Notes under the pieces: model-generated | Database searches by the model: none | The model's input: the letters and a program-made list of their open reading frames with translations, nothing else | What the model was told of the DNA's origin: nothing | In this document: positions 26,317 to 35,343 of the stretch, one piece after another | How positions within the stretch are numbered: the first letter of the stretch is position 1 | Layout of the letters: each line of letters opens with the position of its first letter | Made by a program: the position numbers and the translations under genes | Source: Sphingobium sp. TKS | GTDB taxonomy: Bacteria > Pseudomonadota > Alphaproteobacteria > Sphingomonadales > Sphingomonadaceae | Length of the DNA stretch: 64,000 nucleotides | Assembly (NCBI RefSeq): GCF_001563265.1 | Contig: NZ_CP005084.1 | Location: forward strand, 442,001-506,000 | Direction of reading: 5' to 3'

Positions 26317-27432
26317 ATGAGCACCGAAGGCATCTCATCGATCGAAGACATCATCCAGGATGCCATCGACGGACTCCCCTATATCTTGGTCGACGCCGAC
26401 GACCGCGAAAATGAAGGCGATGTCATCATCCCCGCCCAGTTCGCGACGCCGCGACAGATCAACTTCATGGCGAAGCATGCACGCGGCCTCATCTGCCTCG
26501 CCATGACGCAGGCGCGGGCGGAGCATCTGAAACTGCCGCCGATGACGGTCAACAACCAGTCAGGCCATGGCACGGCCTTCACCGTATCGATCGAAGCCCG
26601 CGAAGGCGTGACCACCGGCATTTCGGCGCAGGATCGCGCCCACACCGTCGCCGTCGCCGTCAATCCCACCAAGACCGCTGCCGACATCGTCTCGCCCGGC
26701 CATATCTTCCCGCTGACGGCGCGCGACGGCGGCGTGCTGGTCCGGGCCGGGCATACGGAGGCGGCGGTCGACATCTCGCGCCTCGCGGGCCTCACGCCAG
26801 CAGGCGTCATCTGCGAGGTGATGAACGACGATGGAACCATGGCGCGTCTGCCGGAGCTATTGGTTTTTGCGAAAGAGCATGGCCTCAAGGTCGGCACCAT
26901 CGCCGACCTCATCGCCTATCGCCGCCGGTCGGAAAAGCTGGTGCAATGCGTCGCCAGCGCGCCGTTCCACAGTTTCTACGGCGGCGACCTCACCATCCAT
27001 GTCTATCGCAACCAGATTGACGGTGGAGAACATGTCGCGCTGGTGAAGGGCGAAGTCCGTCCCGACCGCGAAACGCTGGTCCGCGTGCATCAGGTGGACC
27101 TGACGGCCGACCTGCTCGGCTGGTCGCAGGCGCACCCCGAATATGTGCCGCAGGCGCTTCAGGCCATGGCCGCGCATGAGGGGCAGGCCGTCGCCGTTTT
27201 CGTCCGCGATCCCAGCCCGGATTCCATTTCGCAACGCATCAAGGGCGGGCGAAAGACCTATCACGACACCAATGCGACCCGCGATTACGGCATCGGCGCC
27301 CAGATCCTGCTGGATCTGGGCGTGCGCCAGATGACCTTGCTGACCTCCAGCAAAGCCAAGCTCGCGGCACTGGAGGGCTTCGGCCTGACGGTGGTCGGAC
27401 GGGTTCCGCTGCGCAGTCCCGTCGAGGGATGA
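26317..27432 (+). CDS. ribB: 3,4-dihydroxy-2-butanone 4-phosphate synthase with degenerate GTP cyclohydrolase II domain
   Basis: 371 residues from ATG 26317 (GGAAAG upstream). Residues 1 to about 205 are RibB, with the metal-binding DADDRENEGDVI and HTEAAVDISRLAGL. The C-terminal half aligns with RibA (VRVHQVDLTADLLGW, IGAQILLDLGVRQMTLLTSS) but lacks the three zinc Cys of GTP cyclohydrolase II, so that activity should be absent. It is an extra riboflavin-pathway gene in an operon with a catabolic CoA ligase, near two FMN-dependent monooxygenases and a flavin reductase. The simplest reading is increased flavin supply when the pathway is induced. Hybrid RibBA-like proteins of this type are known in proteobacteria. 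Confidence 0.92.
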   Translation: MSTEGISSIEDIIQDAIDGLPYILVDADDRENEGDVIIPAQFATPRQINFMAKHARGLICLAMTQARAEHLKLPPMTVNNQSGHGTAFTVSIEAREGVTTGISAQDRAHTVAVAVNPTKTAADIVSPGHIFPLTARDGGVLVRAGHTEAAVDISRLAGLTPAGVICEVMNDDGTMARLPELLVFAKEHGLKVGTIADLIAYRRRSEKLVQCVASAPFHSFYGGDLTIHVYRNQIDGGEHVALVKGEVRPDRETLVRVHQVDLTADLLGWSQAHPEYVPQALQAMAAHEGQAVAVFVRDPSPDSISQRIKGGRKTYHDTNATRDYGIGAQILLDLGVRQMTLLTSSKAKLAALEGFGLTVVGRVPLRSPVEG

Positions 27433-27444
27433 TATCACTCACCA

Positions 27445-27473
27445 GCCTGGGATCGATAGCGCCGACCCCAGGC
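27445..27473. terminator. Possible terminator hairpin between convergent operons
   Basis: GCCTGGG (27445-27451) pairs with CCCAGGC (27467-27473). The loop is long and there is no T tract, so this is a weak call based mostly on its place between two convergent stops. Confidence 0.35.
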
Positions 27474-27480
27474 GATAGGC

Positions 27481-27969
27481 TCAGATCGGCATGACCCGGC
27501 CATAGGCGCCCTTATGAAACAACAGGGGCGCGCCGGGATGGTGGGCGTCGAGTGCATGCACTGCGCCCAGCACGATATGATGGTCGCCCGCTTCGTGCAC
27601 GGCGTGGATGGTACAATCGATCCAGGCGAGCGCACCATCCAGCACCGGCGACCCCAGCGCAGAAAGATGATGCGGTACGCCCTCGAACTTGTTCGGGTCC
27701 TTGGACGCAAGGATGCGGCAAAGCCCCTCCTGCCCGTCGCCCAGCACATTGACGCAAAAGCGTCCCGCCGCTTCGATCTTGGGCCAGCTCGATGATCCCC
27801 TGTCAGGGAAGAAGGCGACCAGCGGCGGATCGAGCGATACCGAGGTGAAGGAGCCGACGATCATGGCGGCGGGAACGCCGTCCGGCTGGACCGCAGTGAT
27901 GGCGCAGACGCCGGTCGGATAGTGACCCAATATGCGGCGGAAATCGTGCGGGTCGATCGTGACGGTCAT
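27481..27969 (-). CDS. Flavin reductase (HpaC/Fre-like, flavin-binding split barrel)
   Basis: 162 residues from ATG 27969. No good ribosome binding site is seen, but the start lies 8 bases after the P450 stop, so coupled translation is likely; a longer frame to 28029 overlaps the P450. Family motifs: GHYPTGVCAITAVQPDGVPA, GSFTSVSLDPPLVAFF, FCVNVLGDGQE and GALAWIDCTIHAVHEAGDHH. It reduces FMN with NAD(P)H and supplies it to partner monooxygenases. The two luciferase-like oxygenases in this regulon need such a partner. In the camphor system the equivalent reductase is Fred. Confidence 0.92.
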   Translation of the reverse strand: MTVTIDPHDFRRILGHYPTGVCAITAVQPDGVPAAMIVGSFTSVSLDPPLVAFFPDRGSSSWPKIEAAGRFCVNVLGDGQEGLCRILASKDPNKFEGVPHHLSALGSPVLDGALAWIDCTIHAVHEAGDHHIVLGAVHALDAHHPGAPLLFHKGAYGRVMPI

Positions 27970-27976
27970 GGGAGAA

Positions 27977-29233
27977 TCAGACTTTCCAGACGAGAGGGAC
28001 ATTTTCAACGGCTGCGACGATGCCTGCATGATAGGTCGGCGTCGCGCCCTCCTCCATAGCGAAGCCCGGAATCCGAGCCAACCATTCCTGCAAGGTGACG
28101 ATCACCTCCATCCGGGCCAGATGCATGCCGGCGCAGCGATGCGGCCCCTGGGCGAAGGTGGAATGGGCGGCGACGTTGCGACGCGACAGGTCGACCTTCA
28201 TCGGATCGGCATGCTCACTGTCGTCCAGCCCGTGCAGGGCCGTGGGCAGCAGGATCAGGTCGCCGGCCTTCAGCTGCGTGCCATGAAACTCCATGTCGGC
28301 CACGACATAGCGCGCGTCGGACACCACGGCGAAACGGCGGAACATCTCCTCGACACCGCGTTGCAGCTTCATCGGGTCGGACCGCAATTCCTCCACCGTA
28401 TCGGGGTGGCGGGCCAGATAGATCATCATGAAGCTGAGGAGATTGACCACCGTATCGAGACCGCCCAGCAGCAGCAGCGAGACAAGACCCAGCATCTTGT
28501 CCTCCGGCATCGGCTGCCCGTTGATCTCGCTGTTCACCATCATGGTGATGAGGTCGGTTCCGGTGCCGCCGCGCCGCTCCTCGATGATCGGCGCGACATA
28601 GGCGAAAAAGCCCTTGTTCGCAGCCTCGAGCGACCGGCCCTGCTCCTCGGGCGTGTTGCCCGAAGGACGCGTCATCTCCTTGGCCAGAGCGTTCAGCATC
28701 GGCGCATCGTCCATCGGCAGGCCGGCGAGCGCCAGGAACACCTTGACCGGAAAGACCCCGGCATAATCGCGCGCGAAATCGCACCCGCCCTTGTCCGCAA
28801 ACCCCTCGATCAGCTCGACCGCGACGGCCCGCACATCCGCCTCCAGCTTGCGAATCTGGGCCAGGTTCAGCCCCTTGTCGATCGCCTTGCGGTAGGGCGT
28901 ATGCTCGGGCGGGTCCATCTTGGTCGGGACCATTTCATAGGCCTCGCCCGCCTCGCGCGGCACCCAGATGACACGGCTGGAGAAGCGGTCGGGACTGCGA
29001 TAGACCTCGTCGATCACCGCGCCGCGGGTCGCGACCCAGTGGCCACCGGTCAGCGGCGTCCAGACCAGCGGCGGCGTGCCGGGCTGCTGCACGCGCTTCC
29101 ATGCCTCGTGAAAGCCTTCTTCTATGCCGTCCAGTCCGTAAATATCGATGTCCCGGACCAGTGCCGACGGCACATGGTCGGGCATGGGAACGCGTGGTTT
29201 CGCGGGGGCCGGGGTCAGCAGATCGGTGTTCAT
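27977..29233 (-). CDS. Cytochrome P450, CYP101 (P450cam) family
   Basis: 418 residues from ATG 29233 with AAGGA upstream. Heme Cys367 in [18 protein letters not shown]-helix [12 protein letters not shown] (Asp260, Thr261), K-helix EMFR (E296, R299). The text is close to P450cam as I recall it: [59 protein letters not shown]. Tyr99 corresponds to camphor-binding Tyr96, Asp306 to Asp297 and Thr261 to Thr252; Phe98 of P450cam is Met101 here. It should hydroxylate a ring compound. No ferredoxin or ferredoxin reductase gene is in the window, so redox partners must be elsewhere. Second in the operon after the alcohol dehydrogenase, as camD-camC. Confidence 0.95.
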   Translation of the reverse strand: MNTDLLTPAPAKPRVPMPDHVPSALVRDIDIYGLDGIEEGFHEAWKRVQQPGTPPLVWTPLTGGHWVATRGAVIDEVYRSPDRFSSRVIWVPREAGEAYEMVPTKMDPPEHTPYRKAIDKGLNLAQIRKLEADVRAVAVELIEGFADKGGCDFARDYAGVFPVKVFLALAGLPMDDAPMLNALAKEMTRPSGNTPEEQGRSLEAANKGFFAYVAPIIEERRGGTGTDLITMMVNSEINGQPMPEDKMLGLVSLLLLGGLDTVVNLLSFMMIYLARHPDTVEELRSDPMKLQRGVEEMFRRFAVVSDARYVVADMEFHGTQLKAGDLILLPTALHGLDDSEHADPMKVDLSRRNVAAHSTFAQGPHRCAGMHLARMEVIVTLQEWLARIPGFAMEEGATPTYHAGIVAAVENVPLVWKV

Positions 29234-29247
29234 GGCCGCATTCCTTT

Positions 29248-30330
29248 TCAACGGATGGTCGGGTCGATCACCGCTTTGGTGGCGACGCCGGTTTTCGTGA
29301 CATGGAGGGCCTCGGCTGCCTGATGGATACCGAAGCGATGGCTGACGAGTTGGCCCAGCGGCACCGCATCCTGAACGCGTGCCGCAAATTGCATCGCCTG
29401 ATAATAATTTTTGGGCGCCGGGAAGGACGCACCCCCGACCGTCAGATTCTTCAGAGTCAGATCACGCGGGGAAATCGGCTGCGTGCCGATCGCACCCCAC
29501 AGGCCCAATATGATGTAGCGGCTGTGAATGCCGCTCAGATCGACGCCTTCGGGAAAGGCCGGCAGCGCGCCAGCCGCTTCGATGACGATGTCCGGACCCT
29601 GACGGCCGACACGGTCGTAAATCATCCGCTTGCGCTCCTCGGCGGGCAGGTCGAGCGACACCGTTGCCGTCGCGCCGAGCGACTTCGCAGCCTCCAGCCG
29701 TGCAGGGGCGCCGTCGATCACGATCACTTCGCGCGCGCCCGCCTGCGCCGCCACCAGCGCGGCGGACAGGCCCACCGGCCCTGCCCCCTGAACGACGACA
29801 GAGTCGCCGAACCGCACCGGACCGCAGCGGTCGAAGCCGCGCAATACCGTCGGCAAGGCGCATCCCAGCGCCGCGACCGCCTCCGGCCGGGCATGGTCCG
29901 GCAGGCGATAGAAGGGCATGTTATTGGGCAACCAGGCATAATCGGCATAGCTGCCCCAGTTGGGCTTGGCCGCATCCTCGAAATATTGGCTGTTCTCGCA
30001 CGGCGTCTGTTCGAGGACGGTGCAGGAATAGCAGCGATGGCAGAGCGCAATGGGCGACCAGATGACAAGGTCGCCGGGCTTGACCGGCACGCCCGCATAG
30101 TCGGTCGACACACCGGCGCCGAGCTGCTCGATCTGCCCGACGCCCTCATGGCCCAGGATGATCGGAAAGGGCATCTCGCCCGCCTCTCCGCTCAATATGT
30201 GGACGTCGCTGCCGCACACGCCGCCCAATATCGTGCGGACCAACGCGCCACCCGCCTCGGGCGCATGGATATCCACGTCCCAAGTTTCGAGGCGGTTCTT
30301 CTCCACCATCACCGCAGCTCTGCCCTGCAT
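29248..30330 (-). CDS. Zinc-dependent alcohol dehydrogenase (MDR family), CamD-like position
   Basis: 360 residues from ATG 30330. Medium-chain dehydrogenase: catalytic zinc ligands Cys39 (GVCGSD), His61-Glu62 (LGHEGVG), structural zinc Cys97, Cys100, Cys103 and Cys111, and the NAD motif GAGPVGL. It is first in the operon alcohol dehydrogenase - CYP101 - flavin reductase, the same order as camD-camC, where CamD oxidises 5-exo-hydroxycamphor to the diketone. By analogy it should oxidise the alcohol made by the P450 to the ketone used by the Baeyer-Villiger enzyme. Box 6 is about 100 bases upstream. Confidence 0.92.
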   Translation of the reverse strand: MQGRAAVMVEKNRLETWDVDIHAPEAGGALVRTILGGVCGSDVHILSGEAGEMPFPIILGHEGVGQIEQLGAGVSTDYAGVPVKPGDLVIWSPIALCHRCYSCTVLEQTPCENSQYFEDAAKPNWGSYADYAWLPNNMPFYRLPDHARPEAVAALGCALPTVLRGFDRCGPVRFGDSVVVQGAGPVGLSAALVAAQAGAREVIVIDGAPARLEAAKSLGATATVSLDLPAEERKRMIYDRVGRQGPDIVIEAAGALPAFPEGVDLSGIHSRYIILGLWGAIGTQPISPRDLTLKNLTVGGASFPAPKNYYQAMQFAARVQDAVPLGQLVSHRFGIHQAAEALHVTKTGVATKAVIDPTIR

Positions 30331-30428
30331 CCCTCATCCTCTCAGCTTTGTCGTCGTACCCGTCGCTACGGCGTTCGAACGACTTTTAACTCACTTGCAG
30401 GGTCGACGTCCCCGCCATTGAAACGAAA

Positions 30429-30442
30429 CTAATCAAAATTAG
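30429..30442. promoter_or_regulatory. Operator-like palindrome, box 6
   Basis: CTAAT-CAAA-ATTAG. On the minus strand, reading towards the alcohol dehydrogenase, TTGCAT lies upstream and the box falls in the spacer before a TTAGTT, the same geometry as box 4. Confidence 0.7.
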
Positions 30443-30594
30443 CCTATCGATGCAAGAGCCGATTGCGGACGGCATCAAGTGACAACCCGCAAAGACAGCA
30501 TGTATTTCTTATCAAATATCTGTTTTTACATGATATTTTCTGGATATTTGAATTGAGTCGCGGGCGCTCAGGCAGCCGTCTTAAGCCCACCCTA

Positions 30595-30635
30595 TTGACA
30601 TTTACGCGCCATGAATATTCAATAACCAATATTAG
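30595..30635 (+). promoter_or_regulatory. Promoter and operator-like box 7
   Basis: TTGACA (30595-30600), exact 17-base spacer, TTCAAT (30618-30623), then the box ATAAC-CAAT-ATTAG at 30622-30635 with GC after it. The box overlaps the end of the -10 and the expected start point, the position of a repressor site. It drives the SDR-crotonase operon. Confidence 0.7.
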
Positions 30636-30663
30636 GCAAATGCAGAATCGTGGAGGAGAGCAT

Positions 30664-31410
30664 ATGGGTCGTCTCGCAGGCAAAATAGCCATCATCACAG
30701 GGGCTGCTCGCGGCATGGGGGAATCCCACGCCCGCATGTTCGCGCGTGAAGGCGCCAAACTCGTCCTCACCGACCTCAACGTCGAAAAGGGCACGGCCTT
30801 GGCCAAGGAAATCGGCGAAGCGGCGATATTCCTGGCGCATGACGTGACCAAGGCCGACGACTGGGCGCGCATCGTCGCCAAGGCGGTCGAAACCTTCGGA
30901 ACGATCGACATCCTCGTCAACAATGCCGGTATCCTCGGCCCGATGGCCAATACGGTCGACCTGACGGAAGAGGGTTATCAGCTCGTCTGCGCGGTCAACC
31001 AGCATTCGGTCTTTTACGGCATGCGGGCCGTGCTGCCGACGATGGTGAAGGCCAATAAGGGCTCGATCGTGAACATCTCCTCCATCGCCGGCATGGCGGC
31101 GAACTATGGCTTCCCCAGCCTGGCCTATGTCGCGAGCAAGTTCGCCGTGCGCGGCATGACCAAGGCCACGGCCATGGAATATGGGAAGAATAATATCCGT
31201 GTGAACTCCGTGCATCCCGGCTTCATCCAGACGCCGATGATGGTCGAGGCGACCGACGAGGTCGGCGGCGAGGCGCTGGCCCAAATCCCGTTGGGCCGCA
31301 TCGCCGATCCATCCGAAGTGTCGAACCTCGTGCTGTTCCTGGCTTCGGATGAATCATCCTACATCACCGCATCGGAACATCTGGTCGACGCGGGCATGCT
31401 GGCGCACTGA
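30664..31410 (+). CDS. SDR family alicyclic alcohol/ketone oxidoreductase
   Basis: 248 residues from ATG 30664, directly after GGAGGAGAG; a longer frame upstream is discarded. Classical SDR: TGAARGMG at 12-19, NNAG at 86-89, catalytic Ser at 139/140, Tyr155 and Lys159 (YVASK). The overall text resembles cyclopentanol and hydroxysteroid dehydrogenases (KIAIITGAARGMGESHARMF, SIVNISSIAGMAANYGFPSL). It would interconvert a ring alcohol and ketone with NAD. The crotonase gene follows after 16 bases with a GTG start. Confidence 0.92.
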   Translation: MGRLAGKIAIITGAARGMGESHARMFAREGAKLVLTDLNVEKGTALAKEIGEAAIFLAHDVTKADDWARIVAKAVETFGTIDILVNNAGILGPMANTVDLTEEGYQLVCAVNQHSVFYGMRAVLPTMVKANKGSIVNISSIAGMAANYGFPSLAYVASKFAVRGMTKATAMEYGKNNIRVNSVHPGFIQTPMMVEATDEVGGEALAQIPLGRIADPSEVSNLVLFLASDESSYITASEHLVDAGMLAH

Positions 31411-31426
31411 CCGGGAGGGAGGCGCC

Positions 31427-32197
31427 GTGCCAACGGTCGAGTTTCACCGCAGCGGCCATGTTGCCGAGATACGGCTTAACCGGCCCGCCTCGCTCAACGC
31501 CATTGACGATGAGATGGACCGGGCGCTTGCCGATGCCTGGGAACGGGTGGACGGCGATCCGGATATCCGGGTCGCTGTTCTCTCCGGCACCGGCGACAGG
31601 GCCTTTTGCGCCGGGGCGGACATGGCGAACCCACCGCTGGGCCATGACGGCCTTTCCTTCGGCGGCGGCCTGTCGGGCATAGGGGGGCGGCTGAATCCCT
31701 TGCGCAAACCCCTAATCTGCGCGGTGCAGGGGTATGTTCTCGGCCTCGGTTTCGAGCTGGCGATGTGCGCGGACATCATCATCGCCGCCGAGGACGCTGT
31801 GTTCCGCCTGCCAGAGGCGCGGGCCGGCATCATCGACCATTGCGGCGTCGTCCATCGCGCCATCCGGCAGCTTCCGCATCATGTCGCCATGGCCATGATC
31901 ATCGCCAGCGAACCGCTGACCGCGCAGGACGCGTTACGATTTGGCCTGATCAACGCCTGCGTCGACCGCAGCGCATTGCCCGCGGAGACGAGCCGCTGGA
32001 TCGCAAGGCTGCTGGAATGCTCGCCACTGGTGTCACAAGCGGGCAAAGAGGCAGCGCTGGACGGGCTGAGGCATTCACTGCCTGACGCTTTATCCGCTTC
32101 CTACCCTCAGATCAAAAGCTATCAGGCGACACAGGATCGTGCGGAAGCGGCGGTCGCATGGAAGGAACGGCGGGCACCCCAATGGCTCGGGCGATAG
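31427..32197 (+). CDS. Enoyl-CoA hydratase/isomerase (crotonase) 2
   Basis: 256 residues from GTG 31427, with GGGAGGGAGG just upstream. Crotonase motifs: EIRLNRPASLNAIDDEMDRA, FCAGADMANPPLG, AVQGYVLGLGFELAMCADII, FRLPEARAGIIDHCG. The Glu of FRLPEARAG is in the place of a hydratase catalytic Glu. It acts on an acyl-CoA, most likely hydration of an enoyl-CoA formed after ring opening. It shares an operon and box 7 with the SDR. Confidence 0.9.
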   Translation: MPTVEFHRSGHVAEIRLNRPASLNAIDDEMDRALADAWERVDGDPDIRVAVLSGTGDRAFCAGADMANPPLGHDGLSFGGGLSGIGGRLNPLRKPLICAVQGYVLGLGFELAMCADIIIAAEDAVFRLPEARAGIIDHCGVVHRAIRQLPHHVAMAMIIASEPLTAQDALRFGLINACVDRSALPAETSRWIARLLECSPLVSQAGKEAALDGLRHSLPDALSASYPQIKSYQATQDRAEAAVAWKERRAPQWLGR

Positions 32198-32440
32198 AAT
32201 CGCAATCCTAATTGAAATTCGAAATTTTTTATCAAAAGCAGAAAAGCCTTTCCTGAAAAAGTGCGGTCGCCAATTTTCCTATCGCGGTCAGCATTATGTG
32301 CGCCGGGCGGATAATTCCCTAATAATGCCATATTTCTAATGATTATTTCGCATGGATCAGCGCATTCTGCCCAGATGGCGACGAAAAGAAACAGCGGAAC
32401 GAACGCAACATGTGCCGCATAATCCCTCTTGCACTTTACC
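32198..32440. other. AT-rich gene-free stretch before box 8
   Basis: No gene is seen between the crotonase stop and the TonB receptor promoter. The segment is richer in A and T than its neighbours. It contains a half-matching box, CTAAT-TGAA-ATTCG, at 32208-32221 that I do not count as an operator. Confidence 0.4.
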
Positions 32441-32454
32441 CTAATTTTAATTAG
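32441..32454. promoter_or_regulatory. Operator-like palindrome, box 8
   Basis: CTAAT-TTTA-ATTAG followed by GC, about 175 bases before the TonB receptor at 32628. It is a perfect match to the consensus and the last box of the series. A clear -35/-10 pair was not identified. Confidence 0.7.
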
Positions 32455-32627
32455 GCAAAGCCTGTAGGTGCCGCAGAGCGCCGGTCGATGAACCTGTCGA
32501 GACAATCGCGACCATGGAGATGAGGATGAGTGAAAATCACGACATCTTTGCACCATGCCCATCCTGTCCACGGCAATCATGGCGTCCAGCGGTGATCAAC
32601 GAACAATAATCAGGTGAGGAGTAGAAT

Positions 32628-35075
32628 ATGAGGCAAGACGAACTTCGGGCCTATGATACCGGCCAGGCCGTTTCCCCTCTCTATCGTCGGATATTGATGG
32701 CATCGGCGGGATCGGCCGCCATCGCCCTGTTCGGACTGGCCGGCAATGTCGCCATCGCCCAGTCCGCATCCAGCGCCCCGCAGGCGGCCGAAAGCGCGCC
32801 CCAGCCCGCCGACACGTCCGACATCGTCGTGACCGCGCAACGGCGCGAGGAATCGCTGTCGAAGGTCCCGCTCTCCGTCGCGGCGCTCAGCTCCGAAACC
32901 TTGCAGAACCGGGTGGTCACGAAGGAGCAGGATCTCGCGGCGCTCGTCCCCGGCCTGATCGTCAAGAACGGCCAGAACCAGAACCAGTTGAGCTTCACCA
33001 TGCGGGGCCAGACGCTGGACCCCTTCTCCGGCGCCAGTCCGGCCGTGCTCACCTATCTGAACGAAGTTCCCTTCACCGGCGGCAATTCGGCTACGGCCTT
33101 TTACGACTTCTCGTCGGTGCAGGTGCTCAAGGGGCCGCAAGGCACGCTGTTCGGACGTAACGCAACCGGCGGCGCGGTGCTGTATGCATCGGCCAAGCCG
33201 GGCGAGGATTTCGGCGGTTTCGGCACCATTCGCGCGGGTGAACGCGATCTTATCCAGCTACAGGGCGCGGTCGACATTCCCGTCATACCGGGCAAGATCC
33301 TGCTCCGTGTCGCTGGCGACTATCAGAAGCAGGACGGCTATGTCCACAACCTGCTGACCGGCAATACGCTGGGCGATGTCGACAACCGCTCCGGCCGCAT
33401 CACGGCAGTCCTGCGCCCGACCGACACGATCGAGAACACCACCGTCTTCCAATATAGCCGGTTCCGGGGCACGGAATCCAACGGCCAGCTCTATTCCTAT
33501 TATCCGCTCGGCTCGACCAACACTTCCAGCCAGACCGGCATCACCTATAATCTGACGGCGACGCTGGACGCACTCTACGGCAATGGCTTCTTCCCCGGCG
33601 TAGGCGACGGCCCGCCCGGACCCGGCACATTCCCCGGCGCGGTTGCCGGCTACCTCGCCTGGCAGAAGGCCCATCCCTACGAAACCTATCTGTCCTACGA
33701 CCTGCCCCACAAGGCGAGCAGCTATTTCCTGTCGAACACCACGACTTTCGAGTTGAACGACAATCTCACGGTCAAGAATATCTTCGGCTTCGAGAAGACC
33801 TTCGCCCGGACCGCTGGCATATTGAGCGGATCGCCCTTCGCCTCGCTCGACCTCTATAACAGCTCTGGCAACTATACCGGCCCTCCGGGCGGACAGGTTT
33901 TCCGCAACAAGAGCATTTCCGAAGAACTCCAGCTTCAGGGAAAATCCGCCGACGGCAAGCTCGAATATATCATCGGCGGCTTCTACAACTATGCCACGAA
34001 GGAAGAAGCCATCCCCGTCATCGTCGGAGCCGAACTCCCGACCCCGGCAGGCGAGGTTCTGTACCACACCCACGGCACCACGCGTTCGCGCGCGGTTTAC
34101 GGACAGGCTACCTACGACCTGTCGGACGCCGTGCTGGAAGGGCTGAAGTTCACGGCTGGCGCCCGCTACACCTGGGAAACGGTCGGCATGACATCCTACG
34201 ACGATCATGCTTTCTTCGTCGGCTTCCCCCGTGAAAAGGCGACGCTTAAAGCGCCAAGCTGGGTCGGCACCCTGCAATGGCAGGCCAGTCCGGCGAGCCA
34301 GTTCTACTTCACGCAACGCGGCAGCTTCCGGGCCGGCAACTTCAACGGCGCCGTGGTGCCCTACGGTCTCGCGAATTTCTTCAAGAATGAATATACCCAT
34401 GATTTCGAACTGGGCTACAAGTTCAGCGGGATGCTGCTCGGTCAGCGTGCCCATTTCAACGTGGCCGCCTATAAGCAGATCGTGAAGAACGCGCAGCATT
34501 CGCTCTACGCCGTGGTGGCCGGCGCGCCGTCCGCCTTCACCGTCAACGTGCCCGAAGCGCAGGTGAAGGGTGTCGAGATGGACGGCGACATCATGTCGGC
34601 CGATTGGTTGAAACTGGGCTTTTCCGGCGCCTATACGGACGCGAAATACACCAAGAACATCGTCGACCTGTCAGTGCAGACCGGCACGCCCGGCTTCGTC
34701 GTTCCGTTCGATTCCTATCCCGACGCGCCCAAATGGTCGGGATCCCTATATGCCGATCTGACCCTGCCGACACCGGCGCAGTGGGGCGAGATGCATTTCC
34801 GGGTCGACAGCTTCTCGCAAACCTCATCCTATTTCTCGAACAATAATTATTCGATCACGCCGGGCACCAAGATCAAAGGATACACGACCATTGCGGCGCG
34901 CTTAAGCTGGAATGAAATCATGGGAAGCCCGCTTTCGCTCGGTATCTACGCCAAGAACCTATTCGATCGCCAATATTATCAGTCGGGTTACGTCCTTGGC
35001 GCATCGGGCGGCATGAATACGGTGATCCCTGGCGAACCCCAGACCTTCGGTGCCGAAGTCACCATGAAGTTCTGA
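32628..35075 (+). CDS. TonB-dependent receptor
   Basis: 815 residues from ATG 32628, preceded by GAGGAG. After a 30-residue cytoplasmic-type lead comes a signal sequence (MASAGSAAIALFGLAGNVAI AQS). TonB box and plug: SDIVVTAQRREESLSKVPLS, VQVLKGPQGTLFGRNATGGA. The barrel ends with the aromatic EVTMKF. Outer-membrane importer. The signal peptide is longer than usual, which is common among sphingomonad receptors. Under box 8 it belongs to the same regulon as the CYP101 and luciferase-like oxygenase operons, so it probably takes up the pathway substrate. Confidence 0.94.
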   Translation: MRQDELRAYDTGQAVSPLYRRILMASAGSAAIALFGLAGNVAIAQSASSAPQAAESAPQPADTSDIVVTAQRREESLSKVPLSVAALSSETLQNRVVTKEQDLAALVPGLIVKNGQNQNQLSFTMRGQTLDPFSGASPAVLTYLNEVPFTGGNSATAFYDFSSVQVLKGPQGTLFGRNATGGAVLYASAKPGEDFGGFGTIRAGERDLIQLQGAVDIPVIPGKILLRVAGDYQKQDGYVHNLLTGNTLGDVDNRSGRITAVLRPTDTIENTTVFQYSRFRGTESNGQLYSYYPLGSTNTSSQTGITYNLTATLDALYGNGFFPGVGDGPPGPGTFPGAVAGYLAWQKAHPYETYLSYDLPHKASSYFLSNTTTFELNDNLTVKNIFGFEKTFARTAGILSGSPFASLDLYNSSGNYTGPPGGQVFRNKSISEELQLQGKSADGKLEYIIGGFYNYATKEEAIPVIVGAELPTPAGEVLYHTHGTTRSRAVYGQATYDLSDAVLEGLKFTAGARYTWETVGMTSYDDHAFFVGFPREKATLKAPSWVGTLQWQASPASQFYFTQRGSFRAGNFNGAVVPYGLANFFKNEYTHDFELGYKFSGMLLGQRAHFNVAAYKQIVKNAQHSLYAVVAGAPSAFTVNVPEAQVKGVEMDGDIMSADWLKLGFSGAYTDAKYTKNIVDLSVQTGTPGFVVPFDSYPDAPKWSGSLYADLTLPTPAQWGEMHFRVDSFSQTSSYFSNNNYSITPGTKIKGYTTIAARLSWNEIMGSPLSLGIYAKNLFDRQYYQSGYVLGASGGMNTVIPGEPQTFGAEVTMKF

Positions 35076-35087
35076 CCTTTCTTCCGG

Positions 35088-35108
35088 CGGCAATCCATAA
35101 AGTTGCCG
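35088..35108 (+). terminator. Possible terminator after TonB receptor
   Basis: CGGCAA pairs with TTGCCG across a 9-base loop, 12 bases after the stop, followed by TCTAATTT. A weak Rho-independent terminator. Confidence 0.5.
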
Positions 35109-35343
35109 TCTAATTTAAGAAGATGCCCCGGCGCCTCGGCCGACGATCAAAGGATCGCAATATGGCTGAGGCAGCGGAAATCGGATAGCAGGAACCCGGC
35201 TTGCCCCGCAGGGCAAACCGAGTTCCCATCGCTGGGGCAACCTGAAATGACTGTTTTCGGGTGAGGCAAATCCCCACTGGAACGACCGGCTATCACGCTG
35301 AGAAATTCAACACCACGCAGGGAGCGATCGTGTCCCACCTGAT

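Noticed and set aside
32208..32221. CTAAT-TGAA-ATTCG, and CTAAT-TGAT-ATTCG at 38173-38186, as further operator boxes
   Set aside because: The right arm lacks the final G pairing and neither lies in a clear promoter gap; the second is inside IS debris.
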